NCBI RefSeq assembly: GCF_024623785.1
Contig: NZ_JANKBZ010000038.1
Coordinates: forward strand, 50,540-114,539
From: Archangium lipolyticum
GTDB lineage: Bacteria; Myxococcota; Myxococcia; Myxococcales; Myxococcaceae
DNA length: 64,000 nucleotides
Reading direction: 5' to 3'
The position numbers and the translations under genes were made by a program. The notes under the pieces were generated by a model. That model worked only from the letters and a program-made list of their open reading frames with translations. It had not been told where the DNA came from and did no database searches. Each line of letters begins with the position of its first letter. Position 1 is the stretch's first letter. Positions 8,504-16,636 of this stretch are shown here, one piece after another.

Positions 8504-9844
8504 TCAGAAGCGGTACCGCTCGGCCACGCGGTAGAGCTGCGTGAGGGAGCGGTCCAGCAGCGACTGGCGCGAGCGCATGTAACGGTGGGCCCGGACGTAG
8601 GGAAACCAGACGCGCGGGCCGACGCGCACCTGCATCTCCCCGAGCTTCTTGCGCGGTATCCACTGTCCGCCCAGGTTGCGTACCAGGACTTCCCCCAGGT
8701 ACGCGGCCACCGCGGGTACCGCGTGCTCGTCGATGCGCTCCCGCTCGAAGATCCGTGGGAAGTCCTCGCGCCAGAAGTGGAAGTCGACATCCGTGAGCGA
8801 CTCGGGGGTCTCCTTGAAGACGGAAGGCACCTTGGAGTGCAGAAGCGCCACGAGGCGCTCGGAGAGGTGGCCATAGTATTGGCGCACGCGCTCCGGGTCC
8901 TCCACGTTCGGAGGCAGGGCGGACTCGGCGGGGAGCCACTCATCGGGCTCGGGCGGCTGCCAGACATTGAGCTCGGCGATCTTGCGCTGGCGCTCGCCAA
9001 GGTTGACGCAGTCCACCACACGCGAGAGGAGCGGAGCCACGTCCGGGTGGAAGCAGGGCTCCACGGGGGCGAGCATGGCACTGCGCTCGCGCAGGGTGCG
9101 CAGCACGGTGTCGAAGTCCAGGTCGGGCCGGAGGTGAACGAATGCCCGGGCCTGGGCCTGGCGTGCCTCGTCGCTGGCGAAGTCCGCGGCGATAGGCCAC
9201 GTCACCAGGAGGACGGCACCGTTGGGCAATGCCTCCACGCGGTGAGCGGGTGTGGACAGCATGCGCTCGCGGCCAACGGCTTCCACCAGGCCGGGTCCGA
9301 AGACATTGAGCCAGGACACTTCGTAGAGCTTGTCGAACCCGTCTCGAATCGAGGTTTGCATCTCGCGTCCGAAGCGGGGGGCATCCGCCAGGTCGTCTTC
9401 CGCCAGGCTGCTGGCGGTGACATGGGTGACCGGGTAGTGGACGGCCCAGGCCCACACCATGTCCACGAACTCGCGGCAGCGCTCCGCTTCCGCGAAGACG
9501 GAGAGCGGTTGGACAGCGACCCAGATGTACAGCCTGGGACGTAGAGGCGGCAGCCAGAGCGTGAGCGTGATGTCCAACGCCGGGAACTTCGTGCGATAGA
9601 GCCCGATGGAGGTGGTGTTTGCGTCTCGAGTCTCCTCCAGCGACTTCCAGAAGGCAGCGCGGGAGTATTTTCGCCGCCGCCTGCCCTCGACGATGTCTGG
9701 CATCCACTCGCCCGAGTACTGCTCGAGCGCCTGAAGGAAGGGCTCCAGCTCACTCTTGAGCGAGGACTTCTGGTCGAAGGAACCCTCGAAGGAGAGCCGG
9801 AGACGATCCTCCACGTTCAAGTCGTGAAACTCCAGCACCTTCAT
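8504..9844 (-). CDS. Imm52-like immunity protein (two-domain)
   Basis: 446 residues, no signal peptide, so cytoplasmic. The first half (about 45-260) has the pattern I associate with immunity protein 52 of polymorphic toxin systems: LWLPPLRPRLYIWVAV, VFGPGLVEAVGRERMLSTPA, then ALPNGAVLLVTWP and HLRPDLDFDTVLRTLRERS. The second half (about 300-446) is a separate domain with YLGEVLVRNLGGQWIPRKKL and WFPYVRAHRYMRSRQSLL. Its ATG overlaps the stop of the upstream lipoprotein by four bases (ATGA), typical of toxin-immunity coupling. Family knowledge: Imm52 genes usually sit beside toxins with Tox-REase-5 domains. The assignment is motif-based and needs a profile search. Confidence 0.55.
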   Translation of the reverse strand: MKVLEFHDLNVEDRLRLSFEGSFDQKSSLKSELEPFLQALEQYSGEWMPDIVEGRRRRKYSRAAFWKSLEETRDANTTSIGLYRTKFPALDITLTLWLPPLRPRLYIWVAVQPLSVFAEAERCREFVDMVWAWAVHYPVTHVTASSLAEDDLADAPRFGREMQTSIRDGFDKLYEVSWLNVFGPGLVEAVGRERMLSTPAHRVEALPNGAVLLVTWPIAADFASDEARQAQARAFVHLRPDLDFDTVLRTLRERSAMLAPVEPCFHPDVAPLLSRVVDCVNLGERQRKIAELNVWQPPEPDEWLPAESALPPNVEDPERVRQYYGHLSERLVALLHSKVPSVFKETPESLTDVDFHFWREDFPRIFERERIDEHAVPAVAAYLGEVLVRNLGGQWIPRKKLGEMQVRVGPRVWFPYVRAHRYMRSRQSLLDRSLTQLYRVAERYRF

Positions 9845-11991
9845 TGGAACAACACCTCCACTCCCTTGACCGCACCCCGGGTATTGTTCACGACCGCAGC
9901 CAGCGTACTTGCGTCCCTGGGCGCGAGTGTGCCCCCCTCATAGATGAGACGGACCCTCTGGACCAGCACCTGGGGGCCGAGGTGTTGGAGTGACGGTCGA
10001 CGGATATCCAGCGTCCCGCCGTAGTACCGCAAGGCATCGCTCGCGTCCGCGATCATTTGCGCCGCCAGGGGTTTGGGTCTCAGCGGCGAGAGGTCACGGC
10101 TCTTGAAGCTGAACGTCTCCACACGAGGAGTCTGTCCGGCGGGCGGCTGCTCCTCGATGACGAGCACATCCGCGAAGCGCACGCCCTCCGTGCCCTGCTT
10201 CGCCACGCCCACGTTCGTCTCGATGCGCGGGGTGTCGAAGTCCCGGAGGAAGCGGCGCATGGCCCGAGGCAGTGCCGCATCCGCTCGCAGCAGGGACACC
10301 ATGAGACGCTCGAACGCGAGCCCCCGGGCGAACAGCCCCCGCATCTTCTCGTAGCCTTCCCACGCCAGGGGCGGCTTCTCCGCCCTGCCCTGCTTCAACT
10401 CCCCCAGGCGATTCTCCCAATAGGCGACGTACTCGCGCCAGAGCGCGTGCCCCTGGATGCCTGACGGCGGGGCATCCACCGACGGGCGCTGCTTCTCCAG
10501 CACCGCCACGTCTCCGGACAGGCGCGGACCCACCGCATCGAGCTCCGCCTGGGCGAGCTTCGCCTCCACGACCTCCCGACCATGGCCCGCCGCCTCGTCC
10601 ACCAACGAGGCCAGTCCACCGAAGCCCCTCCCAGCACCCGCCCTCGTCGAGGTGGGGCCCGCGCGCTGGGGCCTGGCTTCCGACAACCACGCCTGGGCCT
10701 TCGCCACATCACCCCGGGCCTCGTACAAAGCCAGGGCGGCGGGCTCTCCTCCCTCGTACACCAGCAGCGCCGCCTCGCGCCGGGCCTGGATGTAGCGGGC
10801 CAGCTCGCGCAGCCCCTCCCCACCCAGCCTTTCCCACAGCCGCTCCACGACCTGCGCCAGCCCCTGGAAACCCAACTCGGGCACCGGTGGCTGCCCCGGT
10901 CGTATCCAGCCGGCTCGCGGGGGGCTCCGGGGCGCTCCAAGGTACCGCACGCCCTTGCCTCCGGCGTACAGACCCACCAGCACCGCCGCGGCCGACAGCT
11001 CGCGCGTGGCCTGCTCGTACTGGCCCCGCGACAGCGAGTACACCCCGTGACACGTGCCCGCCACCAGGTTGTAGAAGCCCACCGGCACGCCGAACGTCAG
11101 CGCATCGAAGCTCCGGAGCGTCACGCTTCCCGGCGAGAGGGCTTCCAACATCTCCGCCCGCTCCACCGCGTCGAGTGCCTCCTGGTAGGGCGGCGGAACC
11201 TGCGCTCTCTGTGCGGAGTACTTCAGGGCCCTCGCACCCTGGCGCAGCTCGCTGGTGGACAAGGCGTCATCGGCGGCGCTGACCAGACCCCGGGCCACAT
11301 CCCCGAGGCGCTCGGGGCGATCCGGGTAGTCCGAGAGACGGATTCCCCGCTGGCGCAGCGCCTCGTGGACGGCGCCCATGCGTCCCAGCGTCTCCCCGAG
11401 GAGCTTGTCCCGGGCCAGCACCCCGAGCACGTCCTTCACGTCATCATCGAAAGCGGAGTGGAGGAGGAAGAGGGCGAAGGGCTCGGCGCGAGCGGCGCCG
11501 TACTCCCGGGTGGTGGTGACGAGGAAGGATGCGCGCTTGCGATTGAGGACGTGGGAGCCCGAGCGCAGAGGCCCCAGGGAGCCGAGCCGGACGGCGGACC
11601 AGTCGTCCAACCCCTCCACCAGCGGGGCCATGTCCACATCGCGTTGCAGCTCGATGAATTGAGCGGGCGAGGCGCACACCAGAAAGGGGGAGAGCACCTC
11701 CTGGCTGGAGGACACGCGCGGCCAGCCCGGAGGCCGCACTGCCTGCTCCAGGCATCCTGGCTCCCGCGTGGCATCCGCCGTCCCCCCGGGAAAGCCGCCC
11801 GCGCCTCCCTCCCCATGCCGGAACGTGGCGGAGCGAGAGAGCCGACCGAAGCCACTCAGCAGGCTCCCGCGCGGATGGACCGTGGCGCACCCACCCAGCA
11901 GCACTGACACCACTGCCAGCACGAGCGGGGCACGAGTCCACCCCACCCGGAAGCGCCACCCCACGAGCCGTACGCCAGCCCAGCCCCTCAC
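9841..11991 (-). CDS. Large lipoprotein with candidate C-terminal nuclease toxin domain
   Basis: 716 residues from a GTG. The signal peptide ends in a lipobox LLGGC (Cys35). The middle (about 60-520) is helical and of unknown family. The last 190 residues look like a restriction-endonuclease-type fold: a helix AFERLMVSLL, then VRFADVLVIEE (Asp608) and RVETFSFKSRD (Glu625, Lys630). That spacing resembles PD-(D/E)XK nucleases, although the E-x-K signature is not exact. With an overlapping immunity-like gene, the organisation matches lipoprotein toxins of myxobacteria (SitA type) that are passed between cells by outer-membrane exchange. Catalytic assignment is inference; it could instead be an envelope lipoprotein with an inactive nuclease fold. 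Confidence 0.6.
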   Translation of the reverse strand: MRGWAGVRLVGWRFRVGWTRAPLVLAVVSVLLGGCATVHPRGSLLSGFGRLSRSATFRHGEGGAGGFPGGTADATREPGCLEQAVRPPGWPRVSSSQEVLSPFLVCASPAQFIELQRDVDMAPLVEGLDDWSAVRLGSLGPLRSGSHVLNRKRASFLVTTTREYGAARAEPFALFLLHSAFDDDVKDVLGVLARDKLLGETLGRMGAVHEALRQRGIRLSDYPDRPERLGDVARGLVSAADDALSTSELRQGARALKYSAQRAQVPPPYQEALDAVERAEMLEALSPGSVTLRSFDALTFGVPVGFYNLVAGTCHGVYSLSRGQYEQATRELSAAAVLVGLYAGGKGVRYLGAPRSPPRAGWIRPGQPPVPELGFQGLAQVVERLWERLGGEGLRELARYIQARREAALLVYEGGEPAALALYEARGDVAKAQAWLSEARPQRAGPTSTRAGAGRGFGGLASLVDEAAGHGREVVEAKLAQAELDAVGPRLSGDVAVLEKQRPSVDAPPSGIQGHALWREYVAYWENRLGELKQGRAEKPPLAWEGYEKMRGLFARGLAFERLMVSLLRADAALPRAMRRFLRDFDTPRIETNVGVAKQGTEGVRFADVLVIEEQPPAGQTPRVETFSFKSRDLSPLRPKPLAAQMIADASDALRYYGGTLDIRRPSLQHLGPQVLVQRVRLIYEGGTLAPRDASTLAAVVNNTRGAVKGVEVLFQ

Positions 11992-11995
11992 GCGC

Positions 11996-12352
11996 TCAGC
12001 GCTGTCCGCTGGACAGCACCTTCTCGTCCCGAGGCACTCCGCCCGCGGGCGCCTCCGCGCGCTTCATCCAGGACACCACCCGCGCGGCGATCAGATCCAC
12101 GTCCTCGGGGGACAGGATGCTCGCGGCGCGCCCCGGCTGGCCCGCCACGCGCCTGCGCTCGGTGGCCAGGGAGTAGCCCTCCGTCCTACACGAGGACACC
12201 ACCGCGTGGAGCGCGGACACCTCCTGGCGCAGCTGCTCCAGCTGCCAGGACTGCTCGGCCTGGGCGCGGCTCATGGACATATAAAGGAGTGCGGTGCTCG
12301 TGAACCCCAGGGCGAGTCCCAGGAACCAGCCGCGAGGAGTGGAAGTAGGCAT
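11996..12352 (-). CDS. Small membrane-anchored coiled-coil protein
   Basis: 118 residues: a short N-terminus, one hydrophobic helix GWFLGLALGFTSTALLYMSM (about 8-27), then a polar segment with coiled-coil character (QSWQLEQLRQEVSALHAVV) and a C-terminal SPEDVDLIAARVVSWM helix. No known family. It is the first gene of the operon; the following lipoprotein starts five bases after its stop. It could be an accessory factor for the lipoprotein, analogous in position to the sitB gene reported upstream of some sitA genes, but similarity to SitB is not established here. Confidence 0.65.
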   Translation of the reverse strand: MPTSTPRGWFLGLALGFTSTALLYMSMSRAQAEQSWQLEQLRQEVSALHAVVSSCRTEGYSLATERRRVAGQPGRAASILSPEDVDLIAARVVSWMKRAEAPAGGVPRDEKVLSSGQR

Positions 12353-12516
12353 GGGCGCACCCTGGGTACCAGAGGTAGGAGAGAGTCACCAGATACCGGC
12401 GGTGCACTGACAAAAGGGCGCCAAGAGGTGGCGTTTGAACGCCAGGGGTGGAGGGGAGGGCCCGGGAAGTCGCGCGGGTGACGCTCGGAGCCGGGTGGGA
12501 TAGAGACCGGCGCCCC

Positions 12517-13518
12517 ATGCCGCTCGTCGTCCACCCCCATTTCCACCGGCGCCGCACCGGCGTCACCGCCCACACCGAGCTCATCGTCCCCGAGCTGGCG
12601 CGCCTGATGGAGACGCGAGCGCTGGGCAGGCACCTGGCGGCGGACGTGCCGCGCATCGCCTGGGGCGAGCTGTGGAGGCGCATCCGCCGGGAGCCGGTGG
12701 TGTGGCACGCGCACCGCAACAACGAGCTGCTGGTCGGGCTGCTGCTGCGGCTGCTCGGGCGGGAGGTGCGGCTGGTGTACACGCGGCACAGCGGGAGCGC
12801 CCCGAGCGGCTTCACCCGCTTCATCGCGCGCTTCGCCGAGCAGCTCGTGACGCTCAACGCGCAGAGCGCCGAGTCGATGGGCATGCCTTCGAGGACCATC
12901 GGACATGGGGTGGACCTGGGGCGCTTCGTGCCGCCGGAGGACCGGACGGAGGCGTGGAGGAAGCTGGGGCTGGGAGGGCGCTACGGGGTGGGCGTGGTGG
13001 GCCGGGTGCGTCCGATGAAGGGACAGGGGGACTTCGTGGAGGCGCTGCACCCGCTGCTGGGCGGCTACCCCGAGTGGAAGCCGGTGCTAGTGGGGCTGGT
13101 GAAGGAAGAGGATCGCGCGTGGGCGGAGAAGCTGCGCGAGTCCACGGGAGGGGAGCTGGTGCTGGCGGGCGAGCACCGGGACGTGGTGCCCTGGTACCAG
13201 GGGTTGAGCATCCTGGTGCACCCCTCGTACAGCGAGGGCTTCTCGATGGTGCTGGTGGAGGCGATGGCGTGCGGGTGCTGCCCGGTGGTGACGAGGCTGC
13301 CGCACGTGCCCGCGGTCATCGAGCACGGGCGCACGGGCTTCATGTACGAGCCCGGGGACGTGGCGGCGCTGCGCGAGTTGCTGATGCAGCTGATGCGCGA
13401 GCCCGAGCGGGTGCGGCAGGTGGGGCTCAACGCCGCCGAGGAGGCACGGGCGCGCTTCGGCGTGGCGCACGAGGCCCGGGCGCTCGCCGGGGTGTACCAG
13501 GCGGCGCTGGAGCGTTGA
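12517..13518 (+). CDS. Glycosyltransferase family 4 (GT-B)
   Basis: 333 residues starting MPLVVHPHFHRRRTGVTAHTE at the ATG 12517; the open frame reaches back to 12448 but the upstream codons are not conserved-looking. GT4 features: an N-terminal Gly/His-rich loop, VVWHAHRNNELLVGLLL, then GVVGRVRPMKGQGDFVEAL (donor-domain start) and the EX7E-type sugar-nucleotide site HPSYSEGFSMVLVEAMACG (Glu near 242 and 250) near the C-terminus. It probably transfers a hexose in lipopolysaccharide or glycan synthesis, as a soluble or peripheral enzyme. It is divergent from the lipoprotein operon and not obviously linked to other glycan genes here, so the acceptor is unknown. Confidence 0.85.
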   Translation: MPLVVHPHFHRRRTGVTAHTELIVPELARLMETRALGRHLAADVPRIAWGELWRRIRREPVVWHAHRNNELLVGLLLRLLGREVRLVYTRHSGSAPSGFTRFIARFAEQLVTLNAQSAESMGMPSRTIGHGVDLGRFVPPEDRTEAWRKLGLGGRYGVGVVGRVRPMKGQGDFVEALHPLLGGYPEWKPVLVGLVKEEDRAWAEKLRESTGGELVLAGEHRDVVPWYQGLSILVHPSYSEGFSMVLVEAMACGCCPVVTRLPHVPAVIEHGRTGFMYEPGDVAALRELLMQLMREPERVRQVGLNAAEEARARFGVAHEARALAGVYQAALER

Positions 13519-13533
13519 TCGGCGCGGCCGCGC

Positions 13534-14157
13534 TCACGGGGTGCCGGTACGAAAGGCGCGCCACGGCGAAGGCCCCAGGTCGTAGAGCTCCACCAGGGAC
13601 TCGTCGCAGGAGAGCACGGTGTCCCCGGAGCACAGCTCCAGCATCACCCGGAAGCGGCGCTTGAACCGGTGGGCGAGCGAGAAGGCCTCGGCCCCCGCCC
13701 TGCCGAGGCGCGCGAGCCCATCGCGCAGGACGGCATACGGGAGCGTGGCCACGTGGCGTCCCCCTGGCTCGAGAGCGAGCGGCACCTCCCCGCGCAGCAG
13801 GCCCGGGACAGCGAGTGGCCTCCCCTTCCCTGGTGAAGCCGGGAGCAACCACACGGACATGCGCACATGCGCGGGCCCGCTCATCCGGTGCGGTCCGAGC
13901 CCCGGGTGCACCGCGAAGGGCAACCGGAGCGCCCCCAGGTCGGACCCCACGCGCCGCGAGTCGAACACGCCGACGTACGAGCTGTCTCCCTGACGGAGCG
14001 GCGGCGGATGAACCACGCGCAGCCGGGGGCGCGCATCGGTGAGGGGGATGACCTGCCGGAAGGACTTCCGCTCCGGACCGGAGACGGGCTCCATCGGGGA
14101 ATGTGACGCGGCGGAATCGTGAATGGGCAGCGACAAGGATGGAACCCCCTTCTTCAT
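13534..14157 (-). CDS. Hypothetical protein
   Basis: 207 residues from the ATG at 14155-14157, preceded by AGGTGCG; a second ATG at 14094 is possible. No signal peptide or membrane helix is visible. The sequence is compact and rich in Arg, Leu, Pro and Gly (GDSSYVGVFDSRRVGSD; then HRFKRRFRVMLELCSG near the C-terminus). The second half resembles a small beta-rich ligand or PilZ-like fold only loosely, and I do not assign it. It converges with the glycosyltransferase gene, 15 bases apart. Confidence 0.6.
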   Translation of the reverse strand: MKKGVPSLSLPIHDSAASHSPMEPVSGPERKSFRQVIPLTDARPRLRVVHPPPLRQGDSSYVGVFDSRRVGSDLGALRLPFAVHPGLGPHRMSGPAHVRMSVWLLPASPGKGRPLAVPGLLRGEVPLALEPGGRHVATLPYAVLRDGLARLGRAGAEAFSLAHRFKRRFRVMLELCSGDTVLSCDESLVELYDLGPSPWRAFRTGTP

Positions 14158-14216
14158 CGCACCTGGGTGCAGAAGGGGGTCTGGCGGGATGTGACACGCC
14201 CCGAGGCTCTCCGGGA

Positions 14217-14245
14217 CGGGTCCCCGCCCGGGAGGGGGGGACCCG
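14217..14245 (-). terminator. GC-rich hairpin downstream of the basic repeat gene
   Basis: A perfect 9-base inverted repeat, cgggtcccc at 14217-14225 and ggggacccg at 14237-14245, with an 11-base loop. It lies 18 bases beyond the stop of the minus-strand gene ending at 14263. There is no U-tract on either side, so it may act as a pause or mRNA-end structure rather than a classical intrinsic terminator. Confidence 0.45.
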
Positions 14246-14262
14246 CCCGCTCGGATGCCTCG

Positions 14263-14643
14263 CTACTTCTTCGAGCGCGACGAGCTGCTCGACTTGCGCG
14301 AGCGCGACGAGCTGCTCGACTTGCGCGTGCCCGTGGACTTGCGCGTGCCGGCCGGCTTGCGGCCCGTCCTGCCGCTCGCCGAGGTGCGGGAACGGGACTT
14401 GCCGCCCGCGGAGCTACGCGTGCTACGGGCCGGCTTGGCCCGGCGAGACGAGCTCTTCGCGGCGCTCTTGGAGGAGCGCTTGGGCGCGGTCTTCGTCTCC
14501 CCGGCCTCGCGGCGCTGTTTGTTCACCGTGCGGGCGGCGAGCTCCTCGGCGCGCTCCAGGCTGGCTCCGCGCTTGCGCGCCGACTGTTTGATCTTCTCGT
14601 ACTGACGCTTGCGCTTCGGGTTCTTCACTCCACGCGGTGGCAT
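14263..14643 (-). CDS. Lys/Arg/Ser-rich DNA-binding-like protein (plasmid-stabilisation/histone-H1-like)
   Basis: 126 residues from the ATG at 14641-14643 with GAGGAGGAA just upstream. The N-terminal 45 residues (MPPRGVKNPKRKRQYEKIKQ, then ERAEELAARTVNKQRRE) match the short conserved unit of bacterial plasmid-stabilisation/Rho-N-like proteins. The remaining 80 residues are a low-complexity basic Ser/Lys/Arg tail reminiscent of eukaryotic H1 and of myxobacterial H1-like proteins. The tail ends in two copies of a nine-residue repeat. It probably binds nucleic acid non-specifically; that is inference from composition. Confidence 0.7.
   Translation of the reverse strand: MPPRGVKNPKRKRQYEKIKQSARKRGASLERAEELAARTVNKQRREAGETKTAPKRSSKSAAKSSSRRAKPARSTRSSAGGKSRSRTSASGRTGRKPAGTRKSTGTRKSSSSSRSRKSSSSSRSKK
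14273..14326. repeat. Perfect 27-bp tandem duplication in the basic tail
   Basis: Two identical 27-base units (14273-14299 and 14300-14326) encode RKSSSSSRS twice near the C-terminus of the basic protein. The unit length is a multiple of three, so slippage changes tail length without breaking the frame. Confidence 0.85.
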
Positions 14644-14824
14644 CCGTTCCTCCTCCGTCTGTCGGATGGATTGCTCCAACAGGATGGGGATGCCTGTTTC
14701 CCGACGCTCGGGCCGTGAGGAATTTCACGGGGGCGAGCGTTGAACAGTTTGCGCTCGGAAAGCCCTTGCGCCCGGGAGACGTCCGGAACCCGACACGTCC
14801 GAGCGGAGGAGCCGACCCGGGGCG

Positions 14825-16513
14825 TCAGGCCGCGGACTGCTCGGAGGAGTCCTGGGCCACGGGCAGGGTGATGAAGAAGCAGGTGCCGCGCCCCACCTCG
14901 CTCTCGACGCGAATCTCCCCGCCGAGCGAGGTGATGATGCGGTGGCACACGGACAGCCCCAGGCCCGTGCCCACGCCGATGGGCTTGGTGGTGAAGAACG
15001 GGTCGAAGACGCGGCGCAGGTGCTCGGGGGAGATGCCGGACCCGGTGTCGCGCACCTCCACGGTGACGCGGTCGGGAGCGGAGAGCCGCGCCACCACGCG
15101 AATCTCGTTCTCCTCCACGCGCCCGGGGGCAATGGCGTGCGCCGCGTTGATGAAGAGGTTGAGGAACACCTGGCCCAGACGCGGCGCGTTGGCGAGCACG
15201 GCGGGCATCCCGTCACACGCCTCCACCAGCCGGGCGCGGTCGCGCACCTCGTGCCGGGCCATCTTCGCCGAGCCGCGCACCACCGCCGCGAGGTCCACCG
15301 GCCCGAGCGCCACGTCATCCGGCCGCGACAGCGTCCGGAGGTCCTGCACGATGAGGCGGACGCGCTCGGCGCCCTCGCGCGCCTCCGACAGCGCGGACAG
15401 CATCTCCAGCCGGTCCTCCTCGGAGGGAGCGCCCATCAGCTCCGTCAGCGCCCCATGGACGAAGCGGAGGTTGCTGAGGATGAAGGCGAGCGGGTTGTTG
15501 ATTTCATGCCCCACGCCCGCGGCGAGCCGGCCCATGGAGGCGAGCCGGTCGGCGAAGAGGAGCTGCTCCTGGGCCTCCTGGAGCTGCTGGAGGCTGTCGC
15601 GCAGGCGGGCGTTGGCCTCGGCGAGCTCGGCGGTGCGCGTACGGACGGTGTCCTCCAGGAGGGCGTGGTAGCGGCGGGCCTCGCGCTCGGAGGCCTCGGC
15701 CTCGGCGCGCATCAGCCGTTGCTTCTCCTCCAGGGAGGAGCGCAGCTCGCCGGCCATGCGGTCGAAGGCACGGGCCAGGGTGCCCAGCTCGTCGCGGGCC
15801 GACGAGGACATGCGGATGTCGAAGTCCCCGCGCCCGATGCGCTCCGCCGCGGACGTGAGCCCCTCGAGCGAGCGCCGCATGGGCGTGAGGATGGCGAAGG
15901 CGAGCACCAGCACCAGCACGATGCACAGCGCGGGGACGAGCATCGCCAGCAACTGGCCGAGCTCCGTGGACAGGTCCCACTGGCGCGCCAGCTCGGCCAG
16001 CTCGGCCCGCTCCTCCCCCTGAATCTCCGAGATGCGCCGGCCCACCCGTTGCTCGAACTCCGTGTACAGCACCCACTCCACCGTGGAACCCACGGCCGTG
16101 CCCGGAGGGATGGCGCCCACGCGCGCCTCCGTCCACGCCGCCCAGTCGTACAGGGCCGCCCGGATCTCCTCGCGCTCCTGGCGCTCGTGCGCCACCGTCC
16201 TGCCCGGTATCCAGCGCTCCTCGCGCGCCAGGCTCCCCTCGAGCCGCTCCAGCTCCTCCTCGACCCGCTGCAGCAACTTGTGCCGGACGAGTGAGGTGTC
16301 ACCTGAGATCTGCCGCACCTGGGCCAGCTCGTTGAGGTAGGGCCAGGCGAGCGCGTGCAACCGGCCATAGCCGTCGAGCTGCTCCTGGGTGACCATCATC
16401 TGCTGGCGGCTGTTGCGGCCGTGGCGGACACCGAGGGAGAGGTGGACGCCCATGAGGCTCATGAGCACGATGGCCACCAACGCGAACAGAAACACCTTGG
16501 CGCGAATGGTCAT
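14825..16513 (-). CDS. Membrane sensor histidine kinase with HAMP
   Basis: 562 residues from MTIRAKVFLFALVAIVLMSL at 16513; the longer open frame upstream is not coding-like. TM1 is at about 6-28, a periplasmic helical sensor region at 30-185, TM2 at 188-210, HAMP at 210-262, then a long coiled coil 262-320. HisKA follows with GRLAAGVGHEINNPLAF (His336), and HATPase has VFLNLFINAAHAI, DTGSGIS and GTGLGLSVCHRI. The GHEINNPL form is typical of NtrB/ZraS-like kinases, which often pair with sigma54 regulators. No response regulator lies beside it, so it is an orphan kinase. It is divergent from the radical SAM gene with a 123-base spacer that should hold both promoters. Confidence 0.9.
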   Translation of the reverse strand: MTIRAKVFLFALVAIVLMSLMGVHLSLGVRHGRNSRQQMMVTQEQLDGYGRLHALAWPYLNELAQVRQISGDTSLVRHKLLQRVEEELERLEGSLAREERWIPGRTVAHERQEREEIRAALYDWAAWTEARVGAIPPGTAVGSTVEWVLYTEFEQRVGRRISEIQGEERAELAELARQWDLSTELGQLLAMLVPALCIVLVLVLAFAILTPMRRSLEGLTSAAERIGRGDFDIRMSSSARDELGTLARAFDRMAGELRSSLEEKQRLMRAEAEASEREARRYHALLEDTVRTRTAELAEANARLRDSLQQLQEAQEQLLFADRLASMGRLAAGVGHEINNPLAFILSNLRFVHGALTELMGAPSEEDRLEMLSALSEAREGAERVRLIVQDLRTLSRPDDVALGPVDLAAVVRGSAKMARHEVRDRARLVEACDGMPAVLANAPRLGQVFLNLFINAAHAIAPGRVEENEIRVVARLSAPDRVTVEVRDTGSGISPEHLRRVFDPFFTTKPIGVGTGLGLSVCHRIITSLGGEIRVESEVGRGTCFFITLPVAQDSSEQSAA

Positions 16514-16636
16514 CGAATGGCCTCGGGTGCACCCACCATCGCCCACCATGATCTCACGGCCGCCCGCGCGGCGCGAGTGGGGGGCACCAGGCCGCTTGAA
16601 GTCAGGAAGACGCGGCGCCACCGTCAGGGCCTCGCC

